Below the pieces are notes generated by a model. That model had not been told where the DNA came from and ran no database searches. It worked only from the letters and a program-made list of their open reading frames with translations. A program made the translations under genes and the position numbers. A stretch of DNA of 21,068 bases. Origin: Anaerolineales bacterium UBA1429. Lineage in GTDB: Bacteria; Chloroflexota; Anaerolineae; UBA1429. Location of the stretch: positions 1 through 21,068 of the forward strand of contig DCTX01000035.1 of the NCBI GenBank assembly GCA_002329325.1. Reading direction: 5' to 3'. Of this stretch, positions 13,704-21,068 are shown one piece after another (positions within the stretch are counted from its first letter, which is position 1; each line of letters starts with the position of its first letter).

Positions 13704-14630
13704 ATGGATGCCATCCTGCAAGAGGGCATTGCCTGGATACTCTGGCTGCAGCAGTTCAGCCCGGCGCTGGATCGCCTCATGGTTGCCCTGACCCTGCCGG
13801 GCGAGGCGGCGTTCTTTGTGGGGCTGCTCCCCTTCCTCTATTGGTGCGTGGATCGGCGCATGGCGGTGCGCCTGGGCCTGCTGTGCATCTTCTCGCTGAA
13901 CATCAATGCCTGGGCCAAGGAGCTGGCCGCCCAGCCGCGCCCCTACCAGTACGATCCTCGGGTCAAGTTGATCCGCGAGGCGGCGGGCGGCGGGCTTCCC
14001 AGCGGCCATACCCAGAATACCGTGGCCGTGTGGGGCTACCTCGCGGCCTGGGTGCGCCGCCCCTGGATGACGGCGGTGTTCATCGCTCTGTTGGCGCTGG
14101 TGCCCCTCTCGCGCCTCTACCTGGGGGTGCACTTTCCCAGCGATCTGGTGGCGGGCTACCTGCTGGGGGCGCTGCTCCTCTGGCTCTATTGGCGGGGCGA
14201 GGCCCTTGCTGCCCGCGCCGACGACGGACTGGCGCTGGGCTGGCGGTTGGCCCTGGGCGCGGCGCTGCCGCCCTTGATCTTGCTGAGCATGCCGCCGCTG
14301 CACGAGCGCATCCCGGATGGCGCCGTGCTGCTGGCGGGGGCAGGTGCTGGCGTGGCGCTGGCCGAGAGCTGGCTGCCCGCGGCGCTGCCCAAGGCTTGGT
14401 GGCGCCGGGGGCTGCGCTTGCTGGTGGGCCTGCTCACGAGCCTGGCTCTGTTCGCTGCGTTGGAGGCACTGGGCCGCGCTGCCGGATGGGCGGGCCTGGC
14501 CCGCTCCGCCCTATATGCGCCCCTGGGGCTGTGGATCACCCTGGGCGCGCCCTGGCTGTTCGGGCGTTTGGGGCTGGCCGCCTATCCCCCGGTGGAGATG
14601 AACATGCGCACAGCGCGCAACGGAAGGTGA
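13704..14630 (+). CDS. PAP2-family membrane phosphatase
   Basis: This 308-residue membrane protein has the three motifs of the type-2 phosphatidic-acid phosphatase superfamily: KELAAQPRP (72-80), LPSGHTQN (98-105) and SRLYLGVHFPSD (136-147), with the catalytic His102 and His143 and the supporting Asp147. It should dephosphorylate a lipid or prenyl phosphate at the outer face of the membrane. Family members are commonly 180-250 residues; here a C-terminal extension of about 140 residues adds three or four more hydrophobic segments. Ribosome-binding site is weak (AAAGGG, 10 nt). It is 36 nt downstream of the transketolase, in the same direction as the G1P dehydrogenase operon. Confidence 0.9.
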   Translation: MDAILQEGIAWILWLQQFSPALDRLMVALTLPGEAAFFVGLLPFLYWCVDRRMAVRLGLLCIFSLNINAWAKELAAQPRPYQYDPRVKLIREAAGGGLPSGHTQNTVAVWGYLAAWVRRPWMTAVFIALLALVPLSRLYLGVHFPSDLVAGYLLGALLLWLYWRGEALAARADDGLALGWRLALGAALPPLILLSMPPLHERIPDGAVLLAGAGAGVALAESWLPAALPKAWWRRGLRLLVGLLTSLALFAALEALGRAAGWAGLARSALYAPLGLWITLGAPWLFGRLGLAAYPPVEMNMRTARNGR

Positions 14631-14763
14631 TCATGTCGCGACATCGCTTGCCAGAATCTCACGCCAGGAGCGCAGAGATGCCGAGGGGAGGCCCGGAAGA
14701 GTTGCCTAGCGTCTTGGCGTCTCTGCGTGAGAAGGGCGCATCTGCTATCCATGTAGGGCGGCT
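14631..14763 (+). repeat. Intergenic palindromic element between PAP2 and HAD genes
   Basis: Just after the PAP2 stop is a perfect 12-bp palindrome ATGTCGCGACAT (14633-14644). Then comes a longer imperfect palindrome of 76 bp: GCAGAGATGCCGAG (14672-14685) pairs with CTTGGCGTCTCTGC (14713-14726) over 14 bp including two G:U pairs, and TCTCAC (14657-14662) pairs with GTGAGA (14727-14732) outside it. The sequence type, a CTCACGCAGAGACGCC-like arm, recalls dispersed intergenic hairpin elements common in some bacterial genomes. No second copy is in the window. Confidence 0.45.
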
Positions 14764-15639
14764 ATGCTCGTAATCCTCGATTTCGACGGCACGCTGACGA
14801 TTGAAGAGGCCCAGGCGCCCATGCTGGCCCGGCGCGCGATCCAGACCCTGGCCCGTGAGGTGCTGCTGGCCCCCGTGGGCGAGGTGGTGGCGGCCTACCG
14901 GCGGGCGCGGGCCCGCATCCTGGCGGCGCCGGAGCGCTACGGCTGGTGGGTGAACGGACTGCTGGCGGGCTATGCCGACGAGGGCGCCTTCCAGTGCAAT
15001 ACGGCGACCCTGCTGGAGATGCTGGCCCGGGAGCCGGGCTACGCCGAGGCCGTGGCGGCCCGCTTCCCTCACGCCGAATACGATCCGGTGGTGGATTGCA
15101 CCAACTGGCTCTTTCACCGCCACACGGCCGAGCTGGCCCCCGCCTTTCGCGCGGCGGCGCGGCCCACGTTGCAGGCGCTGCTGGATCATCCGCGGCGCAC
15201 GCCTGTGGTGCTGACCAACTCCCTGGGCGACAAGGTGACGCGCCAGTTGGCCACGCTGGAGCTGGGCGCTCCCCTCGAGATCCTGGGCGATACGCGCCAG
15301 TATGACATGGCCCCCGAGTGGCCCCAGCGCTTTGACGACCCCGAGCGAGGGCCGGTGCAGGTGTGGCAGGCCGCGCCCGGGCGGCCAATAGATTTGCGCC
15401 GCCCGGCCTACCATGCGGCGCTGCTGGCGGCCCGCCGGCGCGATGCCAGCCTGGCCGTGGTGGCCGACACCCTCTCGCTGCCCGGTGCCCTGCCGCTGAT
15501 GATGGGCATCCCCTTCTTCCTGCTGCGCACCTGCTACACGCCCGCCTGGTGCGCCCAGGCGGTGGCGGCGCACCCGCTGGGCCACGTGCTGGAGGCGCTG
15601 GAGGCGCTGCCCGGGGAGCTGGACGCGCTGGAGAGCTAG
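14764..15639 (+). CDS. HAD-superfamily hydrolase, probable phosphatase
   Basis: This 291-residue protein begins with HAD motif I, LDFDGTLT (5-12), with nucleophile Asp6 and general acid Asp8. Motif II is the threonine/serine of VLTNS (149-153). The basic motif III residue is probably an Arg near 212-213 in place of Lys. Motif IV has a single clear acid, Asp235 in VVADTLSLPGAL. A cap of about 120 residues lies between motifs I and II. It may dephosphorylate a small molecule or act as a phosphonate or sugar-phosphate hydrolase; substrate is unknown. It is 133 nt downstream of the PAP2 gene with a weak ribosome-binding site, so membership of that operon is uncertain. It converges on the glycosyltransferase gene across 113 nt without a clear terminator. 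Confidence 0.8.
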   Translation: MLVILDFDGTLTIEEAQAPMLARRAIQTLAREVLLAPVGEVVAAYRRARARILAAPERYGWWVNGLLAGYADEGAFQCNTATLLEMLAREPGYAEAVAARFPHAEYDPVVDCTNWLFHRHTAELAPAFRAAARPTLQALLDHPRRTPVVLTNSLGDKVTRQLATLELGAPLEILGDTRQYDMAPEWPQRFDDPERGPVQVWQAAPGRPIDLRRPAYHAALLAARRRDASLAVVADTLSLPGALPLMMGIPFFLLRTCYTPAWCAQAVAAHPLGHVLEALEALPGELDALES

Positions 15640-15752
15640 TCGCCGCTCACGGCGCCGCCTCTATCATCAGCGCATCCTGGGGACCGCAGAGAAGGGGCCT
15701 CCCCTGGGCCGTCCGATGCTGCTACGCGATCGTCCCCTGTGGCATCTCCCGG

Positions 15753-17708
15753 TCAGCCGCCCCTGCCCGCGCCCAGCGGCCCCAGTCGAATCGCCCGCTC
15801 GGCGTCTTTGGGACGTTCCAGGATCAGGGCGCGCTCCAGTTCCGGCCAGGCGTACATGCCCACCTGGAACGATAGCTCGCGGGCATCAGGTGGGGCCGCC
15901 AGCGTGGCTCGCGTCACCAGCCAGTCGCCCGGCTGCCAGGCGCGGATCGAGACGGAGCCATCCTGGCCCGAGACCTTGGCCCCGTCGGCGTACAGGTGAT
16001 TGAACTGCTGGTATTGCCCCGTGGCGATGGGCCCGCTCACATACCAGAGGGTCTCGAGTAGCACCTGGTCCCCTTGCACCTGGGCGCGCCAGGCGTGGAG
16101 TTGCGCGCCCGTGGATAGGGTCAGCGGCTCGACGGGGATCCAGCCGGAGAGCCAGGTGGGCCACTCGGGCGGTACGGTCATCATCCGATAGGGCGAGGCG
16201 AACTCGCCTCTCGCCAAGAAGCGGCTGCTCTCGGCGGGCCAGCCCATCCCCAGCAGGGCATCCCACGCCTGACCGGCGGAGGGCGTTACGATCATGTGCG
16301 CGCCACGTTCCGCCGCAGCCGCAGGGAGCAAAAGGGCCTGTCGAGCGTCGATCGTGCGATGGTCGCGCCCCCACAGCAGCACATCCCAGATGGCGGCCTG
16401 CTCGCACACCTGGGCCCAATCGCAGTCGGCATAGATCACCACGGGCAGGTCGTCATCCAGGGCGCGGACCACAGCCCGGGGCCATTGCAGCGCTAGCTGG
16501 CCGCCATCGGTGTGGCGAGCCAACCAACCTGCGGTGTGCACCCACAGGCCCGCCTGGGCCAGAGCGGCGATCAGCAACGTCGCCAGCAATGCCCGCCCCA
16601 GCGGGCGCCGCGCGGCCCACATCGCCGCATAGGCCACGGCCAGCGCCAGGGCCGGCAGTGCCACCAGGGTGTAGTGGTGATAGACCGGCGTGGTGCGCAG
16701 GGTAAAGAGCAGGGGCGCCGCCAACGCCCAGGACAGGGTCAGGCCCACCAGGGGGTCTGCGGGGCGTCCCCGGCGCAGGGCGCGCCACAGGAGCAGGCCG
16801 AACCCGGCGGCCAACCAGGCGCCCATGACCCACAGGGCGGCTTCGTACACGGCCCCCACGGCGGGCGACCAGGGCAGGCGATCGCCCGCCAGCAGGTCCT
16901 GCCAGTGGGCGCCGATGCCCATGTGGGCCAGATGCTGCCACGGCAGCAGATCGGCCTGCACAGGGCCCCCTCCCATCTCGCGCAACTGGGCCAGGATGGT
17001 GTGACGCAGCGGCCAGACGGCGCGGACAAAGGGCGCTGCCGCCAGCAGCGCGCCTGTTGCGCCCGCCGCCAGAGCCCAGCCCCGCCGCCACAGCCCGTGG
17101 CGGACCAGTAGCCAGAGGCTGCCGGGCCAGAGAGCCAGCCCGGCATAGTGGATCTGGGGCGCCAGCCCCGCCAGGAAGAGGTGTGCGGCCAGCCAGCCGG
17201 CGCTGCGCCTTTCGGCAGCCAACAGGCCGCAGCAGGCCCACAGGATCGCCAGGGGGGGCAACAGGTCTTGCGCCCAGATGGAGCGCGAGAAAAAGATCGC
17301 CCAGGGAGAGGCGGCCCACAGGGCGGCGGCCGTCAGCCCGGCGAGAGAGCCCCAGGCGCGGCGGGCCATCCAGCCCAGGCCCAAGACCCCCAGGGCGTTC
17401 AGCAACGCCACGCCCGCTGTGGCGTGCAGCGGGTCGGCGGAGAGGCGGTAGAACAGGGCGAAGACCCACACCGTGGCGGGCAGGTTGGGCACGCCGACGG
17501 AGGACTGCATCCCCGTCGTGGCGAGCTGCCCCCCGCGCGCCATGGCCAGGGCCAGGCCGCTGACCCGGGCCTGATCAAAGCCAAAGGCGGCCTGGTCGAG
17601 CCAGGCCAGGCGCAGGGCTGCTGCCAGCAGGGCCAGCAGCGCCAGGGCGGCAAGTTCGATGCGGCGCAAGCTCGGGCGCGGCTGGGGGGCGTGAGATGGC
17701 GAAAGCAT
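15753..17708 (-). CDS. GT39/PMT-like membrane glycosyltransferase
   Basis: This 651-residue protein has a GT-C architecture: about eleven or twelve hydrophobic segments over residues 17-410, then a soluble C-terminal domain of about 240 residues, probably extracytoplasmic. The first external loop after helix 1 has FGFDQAR (Asp45), the position of the catalytic acidic pair in protein-mannosyltransferase and ArnT-type enzymes. Such enzymes move a sugar from a polyprenyl-phosphate donor to a protein, lipid or glycan. The C-terminal domain contains a beta-rich part with conserved-looking Trp residues. Start ATG at 17708 has AAGG at 6-9 nt upstream and a promoter candidate (17754-17782). Together with the YfhO-like gene it marks a region of envelope glycan function. 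Acceptor is not known. Confidence 0.82.
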   Translation of the reverse strand: MLSPSHAPQPRPSLRRIELAALALLALLAAALRLAWLDQAAFGFDQARVSGLALAMARGGQLATTGMQSSVGVPNLPATVWVFALFYRLSADPLHATAGVALLNALGVLGLGWMARRAWGSLAGLTAAALWAASPWAIFFSRSIWAQDLLPPLAILWACCGLLAAERRSAGWLAAHLFLAGLAPQIHYAGLALWPGSLWLLVRHGLWRRGWALAAGATGALLAAAPFVRAVWPLRHTILAQLREMGGGPVQADLLPWQHLAHMGIGAHWQDLLAGDRLPWSPAVGAVYEAALWVMGAWLAAGFGLLLWRALRRGRPADPLVGLTLSWALAAPLLFTLRTTPVYHHYTLVALPALALAVAYAAMWAARRPLGRALLATLLIAALAQAGLWVHTAGWLARHTDGGQLALQWPRAVVRALDDDLPVVIYADCDWAQVCEQAAIWDVLLWGRDHRTIDARQALLLPAAAAERGAHMIVTPSAGQAWDALLGMGWPAESSRFLARGEFASPYRMMTVPPEWPTWLSGWIPVEPLTLSTGAQLHAWRAQVQGDQVLLETLWYVSGPIATGQYQQFNHLYADGAKVSGQDGSVSIRAWQPGDWLVTRATLAAPPDARELSFQVGMYAWPELERALILERPKDAERAIRLGPLGAGRGG

Positions 17709-17753
17709 GGCGGCCTTGTGATCGTGTGCGTGGCGTGGGATGCAAGCGCAGCC

Positions 17754-17782
17754 AGTCTAGTGCGGGAGAGCCGCCCGGTCAA
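17754..17782 (-). promoter_or_regulatory. Promoter of the GT39-like gene
   Basis: On the minus strand TTGACC (17782-17777) and TAGACT (17759-17754) are 17 nt apart, 5 of 6 and 4 of 6 to consensus. The start is predicted near 17747, about 38 nt before the ATG. It lies just beyond the stop of the DNA methyltransferase gene, so the glycosyltransferase can be transcribed separately. Confidence 0.5.
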
Positions 17783-17785
17783 ACG

Positions 17786-18637
17786 TCAGGGGGAGCCCGG
17801 CGGCCAGCCTCGCCACACGACCTGCTTGCCTCGAAAGCGCGCCTCCATTACCTCCAGCGCGGAGGGGTTGTTGTCCACCAGGATGCTATCGCGATCCCAC
17901 TCATAGGCGGATTCGCCCAGGGTGCCGCTGCCCGCGAAAAAGTCGCACAGCGTATCGCCGGGGCGCGAATGCACCCGCACGATGCGATCAATGATGCCGC
18001 GGGGCTTTTGGGTGGGGTAGCCCGTCTTCTCGCGACCGCTCGGGCTGACGATGGTGTGCCACCAGGTGTCGGTGGGCGTCTTGCCGCGGGCGGCCTTCTC
18101 CTCGCCCACCAGGTCGGGCGCCATGTAGGGGATGCGGTCGCAGGCATCCAAGTCGAACTGATAGGCCTTGGGGTCCTTGGCGTACCAAAGGATGTTGTCG
18201 TGCTTGGCGGGCCAGCGGCTCTGGGTGCGCGCCCCATAGTCATAGGCCCAGATGATCTCGTTCATAAAGCACCCGCGCCCAAACAGGGCATCCAGCAGCA
18301 CCTTGCAGTAGTGCACCTCTCGATAGTCAATGTGGAAGAAGAGGCTCCCGTTGCTCTGCAGAATGCGGCGCGCCTGCCACAGCCGCGGTTCCAGGAAGGC
18401 AAGATAGTCGTCAAAGGCGTCGCCAAAGGACATGGAGCCCACCTCGATCGTCCTGTACCGCCGCCCCTGAAAGCCCGTGCGGTCCCCCTCTGCATCCTGG
18501 ACGGTCTCGATCTGCGTCCTGGCCTGCACCTTGCCCGTGTTGAAGGGGGGGTCGATGTAGATCAGGGCGACGCTCTCGGAGGGCAGCGAGCGCAATACAG
18601 TGAGGTTGTCTCCATAATAGACGGTGATGGTAGGCAT
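17786..18637 (-). CDS. Orphan beta-class DNA methyltransferase (N6-adenine or N4-cytosine)
   Basis: This 283-residue protein has DNA amino-methyltransferase motifs in beta order: catalytic motif IV DPPFNTG (29-35) first, then the GYPTQKP segment and SAM-binding motif I FFAGSGT (233-239) near the C-terminus. DPPF is compatible with methylation of the amino group of adenine or cytosine. The putative recognition region lies between about residues 120 and 200 (YDYGARTQSRWPAKHDNILWYAK). No restriction endonuclease, specificity subunit or very-short-patch gene is adjacent, so it is probably solitary, with a regulatory or protective role, or a relic of a restriction system. The ATG at 18637 is chosen because AAGGA lies 7 nt upstream; the open frame continues upstream into the neighbouring gene's end. 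Confidence 0.9.
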   Translation of the reverse strand: MPTITVYYGDNLTVLRSLPSESVALIYIDPPFNTGKVQARTQIETVQDAEGDRTGFQGRRYRTIEVGSMSFGDAFDDYLAFLEPRLWQARRILQSNGSLFFHIDYREVHYCKVLLDALFGRGCFMNEIIWAYDYGARTQSRWPAKHDNILWYAKDPKAYQFDLDACDRIPYMAPDLVGEEKAARGKTPTDTWWHTIVSPSGREKTGYPTQKPRGIIDRIVRVHSRPGDTLCDFFAGSGTLGESAYEWDRDSILVDNNPSALEVMEARFRGKQVVWRGWPPGSP

Positions 18638-18652
18638 GTGTCGTCCTTGCTG

Positions 18653-18676
18653 CGGGCGCAGCACGGGCTGCGCCCG
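18653..18676 (-). other. Intercistronic 10-bp hairpin upstream of the DNA methyltransferase
   Basis: CGGGCGCAGC (18653-18662) and GCTGCGCCCG (18667-18676) form a perfect 10-bp stem with an ACGG loop (CCGT in the minus-strand RNA). It occupies most of the 53-nt gap between the large membrane-protein gene and the methyltransferase, 8 nt before its AAGGA site. A T-run (TTT) follows only on the plus strand, where no gene ends, so a minus-strand processing or attenuating role is more likely than simple termination. Confidence 0.4.
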
Positions 18677-18690
18677 TTTGAGCGGCCAAC

Positions 18691-21012
18691 TCAGCGCCGG
18701 CGCCTGTATGACCGGTGCCGGCCGAGGATCCAGCCGTGCAGCCGCGCCGCCAGGTCGGGGCGGCGCTCGGCCTGGGCCAGCAGGGCCAGGGTGAGGGCGC
18801 CCAGGCCCATGAGGGCCAGGCGGCCCGCGCCGCCGCTGTACTCGAGCCGCACGGTGTGCTGCCCGGGGGCCAGCCGCACGCCCACATAGCTGGGCATGAG
18901 CATGACGGTCTCGGCGGGGGCGCCATCCACATAGGCGCGCCAGCCGGGGTGATAGGTGACCTTGAGCATGAGCCAGCAATCGCGCTGGATCAGGGCATCG
19001 GCCTGGAACCAGTTGCTGCCGACGGCCTGGGAGAGGATCTGGCCGCGCTCGGCGCCGGGGGAGGGCTGCATGAGGGGGATCTCGGCAGCGGCCTCATCGA
19101 GGGGATAGAGCTTGGGGTAGCCCAAGGGGGCGGCGCCCAAGGCGATGGTGGGGTGCTGCTTGGCGGCGAGGAGGCTGCTATAGAGCCAGGCAGAGGCAGC
19201 GGGGTACAGCTCGGTATTGGCGCCGACGAAGGCCATGTCGGAATCCACGAGGTCAAAGTAGCCGCCGGAGGGGATCTCGTAGAGTCGGAAGCGGCCATAG
19301 TCACCGAGGGTGTGGTAAAAGTCGGGGACGAGCCAGTCCGTGGGGGTGACCACATAGCGCACGTTAAAGAGCTGATACTGCTCCAGGATGGCGTCATCGA
19401 ACAGGAGCAGGATGGGAGAGTTGAGAGAGAGGGCGTGGTACAGGAATCCGACCGTATCCAGGCCTTTGCCGTTGAGGTAGGCGTAGAGGGGGACGGCGCC
19501 GATCTTGCCTTCGCCTCCCCAGGTGGCGGGCAGGCCAGCGTAGACGCGGCCAGGGCCGTGCTCCTGGATGGCGTCGACCAGGGCGTCGAGATCGGCCTGT
19601 TCGGCGGCAAAGGCGTCGGCGGTCTCCTGGATCCAGGCCGCCTCCTGCGCATGGAAGGCGATGCGCTCCCGATAGACGGGCAGCAAGAGCAGGGCCGTAA
19701 GGGTGAGGGCGGCAGGGGCCAGCAGGTAACGCCGCTTGGCTCTGGCCATGGCCCAGCGCCAGGGCCAGGCCAGAGCTATCCCCATGAGGTAGATGCCGCC
19801 GAGATGCAGGGCGCCGATGCGCCGGTGGAAATCTATGGATCCGCTCATTGGCAACAGGCTCAGAAGGGTGCCCCAGGTGGGTTGCCCGAAAAAGAGCAGG
19901 AGCCAGAACAGCGCCATCAAGCCAAGGGCCCGGTAGCTGGCCTGCCGCCAGCGCCAGGCGCAGATGGCGAACCCCAGACCTGCGAGCAGCGTCAGCGAGG
20001 GGAACCGACCTGCATCGAACAGCTCGCCCTTTACCAGGCTGGATAGCACCCACCCGGCGCCTGACGCCTCATGCTTCCAGGGGATTGCCATGACGATGGG
20101 GTTCGTATAGGCGCCCCCCAGAAGGAAGGGGATCAGGTAGTAGGATGCGACGACGCCAGCCAGGGCCAGTACGACGAACAGGCGCCAGAGGCGCTGCTCG
20201 AGGCTGCCGTCGGGGCGGTTTGCCTTACGCGCGCCCGGCTGCCAGGCGCCCACTAACGCCAGCACCGCCAACGAAAGGATCAGGATATAGGCGTAAGGCA
20301 TCTGGCAGAGGAGCAGCCCTGCCACCAGAACCACGGAGAGCAGATAGCCTTGGCCGGTGCGCAAGGTTACGTGTGTTTGCGCAAAAGCCAGAGGAAAGAG
20401 CCACGCGGCCCACAGGCGCGTATAGAGGCCGTACCCTCCCCAAACAAAGCTCATGGCCTCCACGCCATAGAGGCTATCGGTGGCCAGCAGCGAGCCGACG
20501 GCTGCCGCGCCCAGAGCCGCCAGCCGATCGAGGCCGAGACGTCGCGCCGACCCGTACAGCGGCAAGGGCAGCAGCGAGAACAGCAGGTACACGGTCCACG
20601 CCAGAGCCTTCTCGGGCGAGAGCGCTCCACCGGAGAGAGCCACGGCCAAGGCCGGGATCTGGTGGCCGAGGTGCTGGTAGTAGCGGAAGAGGGGGTAGCC
20701 CAAGACCACTTGCGGCAGCCAGGGATCCGTGGGGTCCTGGCCCTGAGCCATGGCCTCGGCGGCGCGGCGCACGTTGATCAGGTGCAGGACGCTATCGTTC
20801 AGCGGGGGCACGTCCCGCCCCACCTCGGGGTAGAGCTGGATCAGGCTAAAGAGGACGGCGCAAGCCAGGATCAGAAACACGCCCCAACGCTTGAGGAGCG
20901 GCAACGGGATATGCATTGTGAAGGCGCGCACCGGGGAGGCGGGCGCATCGGTCTCTGCCTCATGCGTCACCGCGCTGGCCTGGGCTGGTTCGGGAGCTTG
21001 TATAGGGTGCAT
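18691..21012 (-). CDS. Large YfhO/PTPS-related multi-spanning membrane protein
   Basis: This 773-residue protein has about 11-13 hydrophobic segments between residues 42 and 450 and a large extracytoplasmic C-terminal domain with a final helix near 745-765. After helix 1 the segment PPLNDSVLHLINVRRAAEAM (69-88) and later VLGYPLFRYYQHLGHQIPALA match the 6-pyruvoyl-tetrahydropterin-synthase-related membrane domain (PF10131), while YHPGWRAYVDG and the following beta strands near the C-terminus resemble the end of YfhO proteins. These families are linked to glycosyl transfer or glycolipid and teichoic-acid-like decoration, with no fixed reaction here. ATG at 21012 is used; Met33 is an alternative start. 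A TACAAT -10-like box lies at 21053-21048, but its -35 would fall outside the window. A DNA methyltransferase follows after 53 nt. Confidence 0.8.
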   Translation of the reverse strand: MHPIQAPEPAQASAVTHEAETDAPASPVRAFTMHIPLPLLKRWGVFLILACAVLFSLIQLYPEVGRDVPPLNDSVLHLINVRRAAEAMAQGQDPTDPWLPQVVLGYPLFRYYQHLGHQIPALAVALSGGALSPEKALAWTVYLLFSLLPLPLYGSARRLGLDRLAALGAAAVGSLLATDSLYGVEAMSFVWGGYGLYTRLWAAWLFPLAFAQTHVTLRTGQGYLLSVVLVAGLLLCQMPYAYILILSLAVLALVGAWQPGARKANRPDGSLEQRLWRLFVVLALAGVVASYYLIPFLLGGAYTNPIVMAIPWKHEASGAGWVLSSLVKGELFDAGRFPSLTLLAGLGFAICAWRWRQASYRALGLMALFWLLLFFGQPTWGTLLSLLPMSGSIDFHRRIGALHLGGIYLMGIALAWPWRWAMARAKRRYLLAPAALTLTALLLLPVYRERIAFHAQEAAWIQETADAFAAEQADLDALVDAIQEHGPGRVYAGLPATWGGEGKIGAVPLYAYLNGKGLDTVGFLYHALSLNSPILLLFDDAILEQYQLFNVRYVVTPTDWLVPDFYHTLGDYGRFRLYEIPSGGYFDLVDSDMAFVGANTELYPAASAWLYSSLLAAKQHPTIALGAAPLGYPKLYPLDEAAAEIPLMQPSPGAERGQILSQAVGSNWFQADALIQRDCWLMLKVTYHPGWRAYVDGAPAETVMLMPSYVGVRLAPGQHTVRLEYSGGAGRLALMGLGALTLALLAQAERRPDLAARLHGWILGRHRSYRRRR

Positions 21013-21068
21013 CCACGCTACTTTCAGATCTGCACAGTCGCAATCGGATTGTAGCCAGGCTCGGCGGG

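Noticed and set aside
13119..14303. Minus-strand open frame of about 390 codons under transketolase and PAP2
   Set aside because: It covers parts of two well-supported genes on the other strand, is Gln/Arg/His-rich and has no domain signature.
15640..15752. Bidirectional terminator between the HAD and GT39-like genes
   Set aside because: Only short stems (CGCCG/CGGCG and AGGGG/CCCCT) and no T-run in either direction.

Overview
The window is 21 kb of GC-rich bacterial DNA (roughly 65-70 % G+C by eye) with dense, short-gapped genes and clear Shine-Dalgarno sites. Several traits point to Chloroflexota (Anaerolineae-like) as the most likely source: an exported lipoprotein with a long Thr/Pro/Ala linker, large glycosyltransferase-C type membrane proteins, a sn-glycerol-1-phosphate dehydrogenase, and a TTGACA/TATAAT-type promoter grammar. 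This assignment is an inference; no rRNA or tRNA gene is present to fix it.

Layout. Positions 39-71 hold a strong rho-independent terminator for a plus-strand gene left of the window. On the minus strand follow an exported subtilisin-family protease (72-1373) and a lower-GC DUF3800 gene (1467-2219). A 346-bp intergenic region then carries a perfect sigma70-type promoter, a long leader with a strong hairpin for DUF3800, and a divergent promoter for a plus-strand tautomerase (2566-2901). A minus-strand run follows: alpha/beta hydrolase-fold protein without its nucleophile serine (2893-3795), GNAT acetyltransferase (3922-4716), SAM methyltransferase (4800-5648) and NUDIX hydrolase (5698-6168). 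Divergent from these is a lipoprotein with a probable sortase-like catalytic domain (6235-7179). It meets, tail to tail, a DMT/EamA permease (7176-8123) and a rhamnonate-dehydratase-like enolase-superfamily enzyme (8218-9411).

A 428-bp divergent control region separates that dehydratase from a plus-strand gene string: glycerol-1-phosphate dehydrogenase (9840), Asp/Glu-racemase-family protein (11208), split transketolase (11870 and 12699), PAP2 phosphatase (13704) and, after an intergenic palindromic element, a HAD-family protein (14764-15639). The racemase-family gene and the two transketolase halves are translationally coupled (ATGA overlap, then a 1-nt gap). With the divergent dehydratase they look like a small sugar or sugar-acid metabolism module. 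The pathway itself is not one I can name.

The right end, all minus strand, holds a GT39-like membrane glycosyltransferase (15753-17708), an orphan beta-class DNA methyltransferase (17786-18637) and a 773-residue YfhO/PTPS-related membrane protein (18691-21012). I saw no CRISPR array, insertion sequence, phage gene, tRNA or rRNA.

The points most worth a second look are: the dehydratase/G1P dehydrogenase/racemase/transketolase divergon with a 12-bp tandem repeat upstream of its promoter; the lipid-anchored sortase-like protein; the Ser-to-Gly alpha/beta hydrolase; the DUF3800 leader; and two exported-protein genes whose -10 boxes predict leaderless mRNAs.
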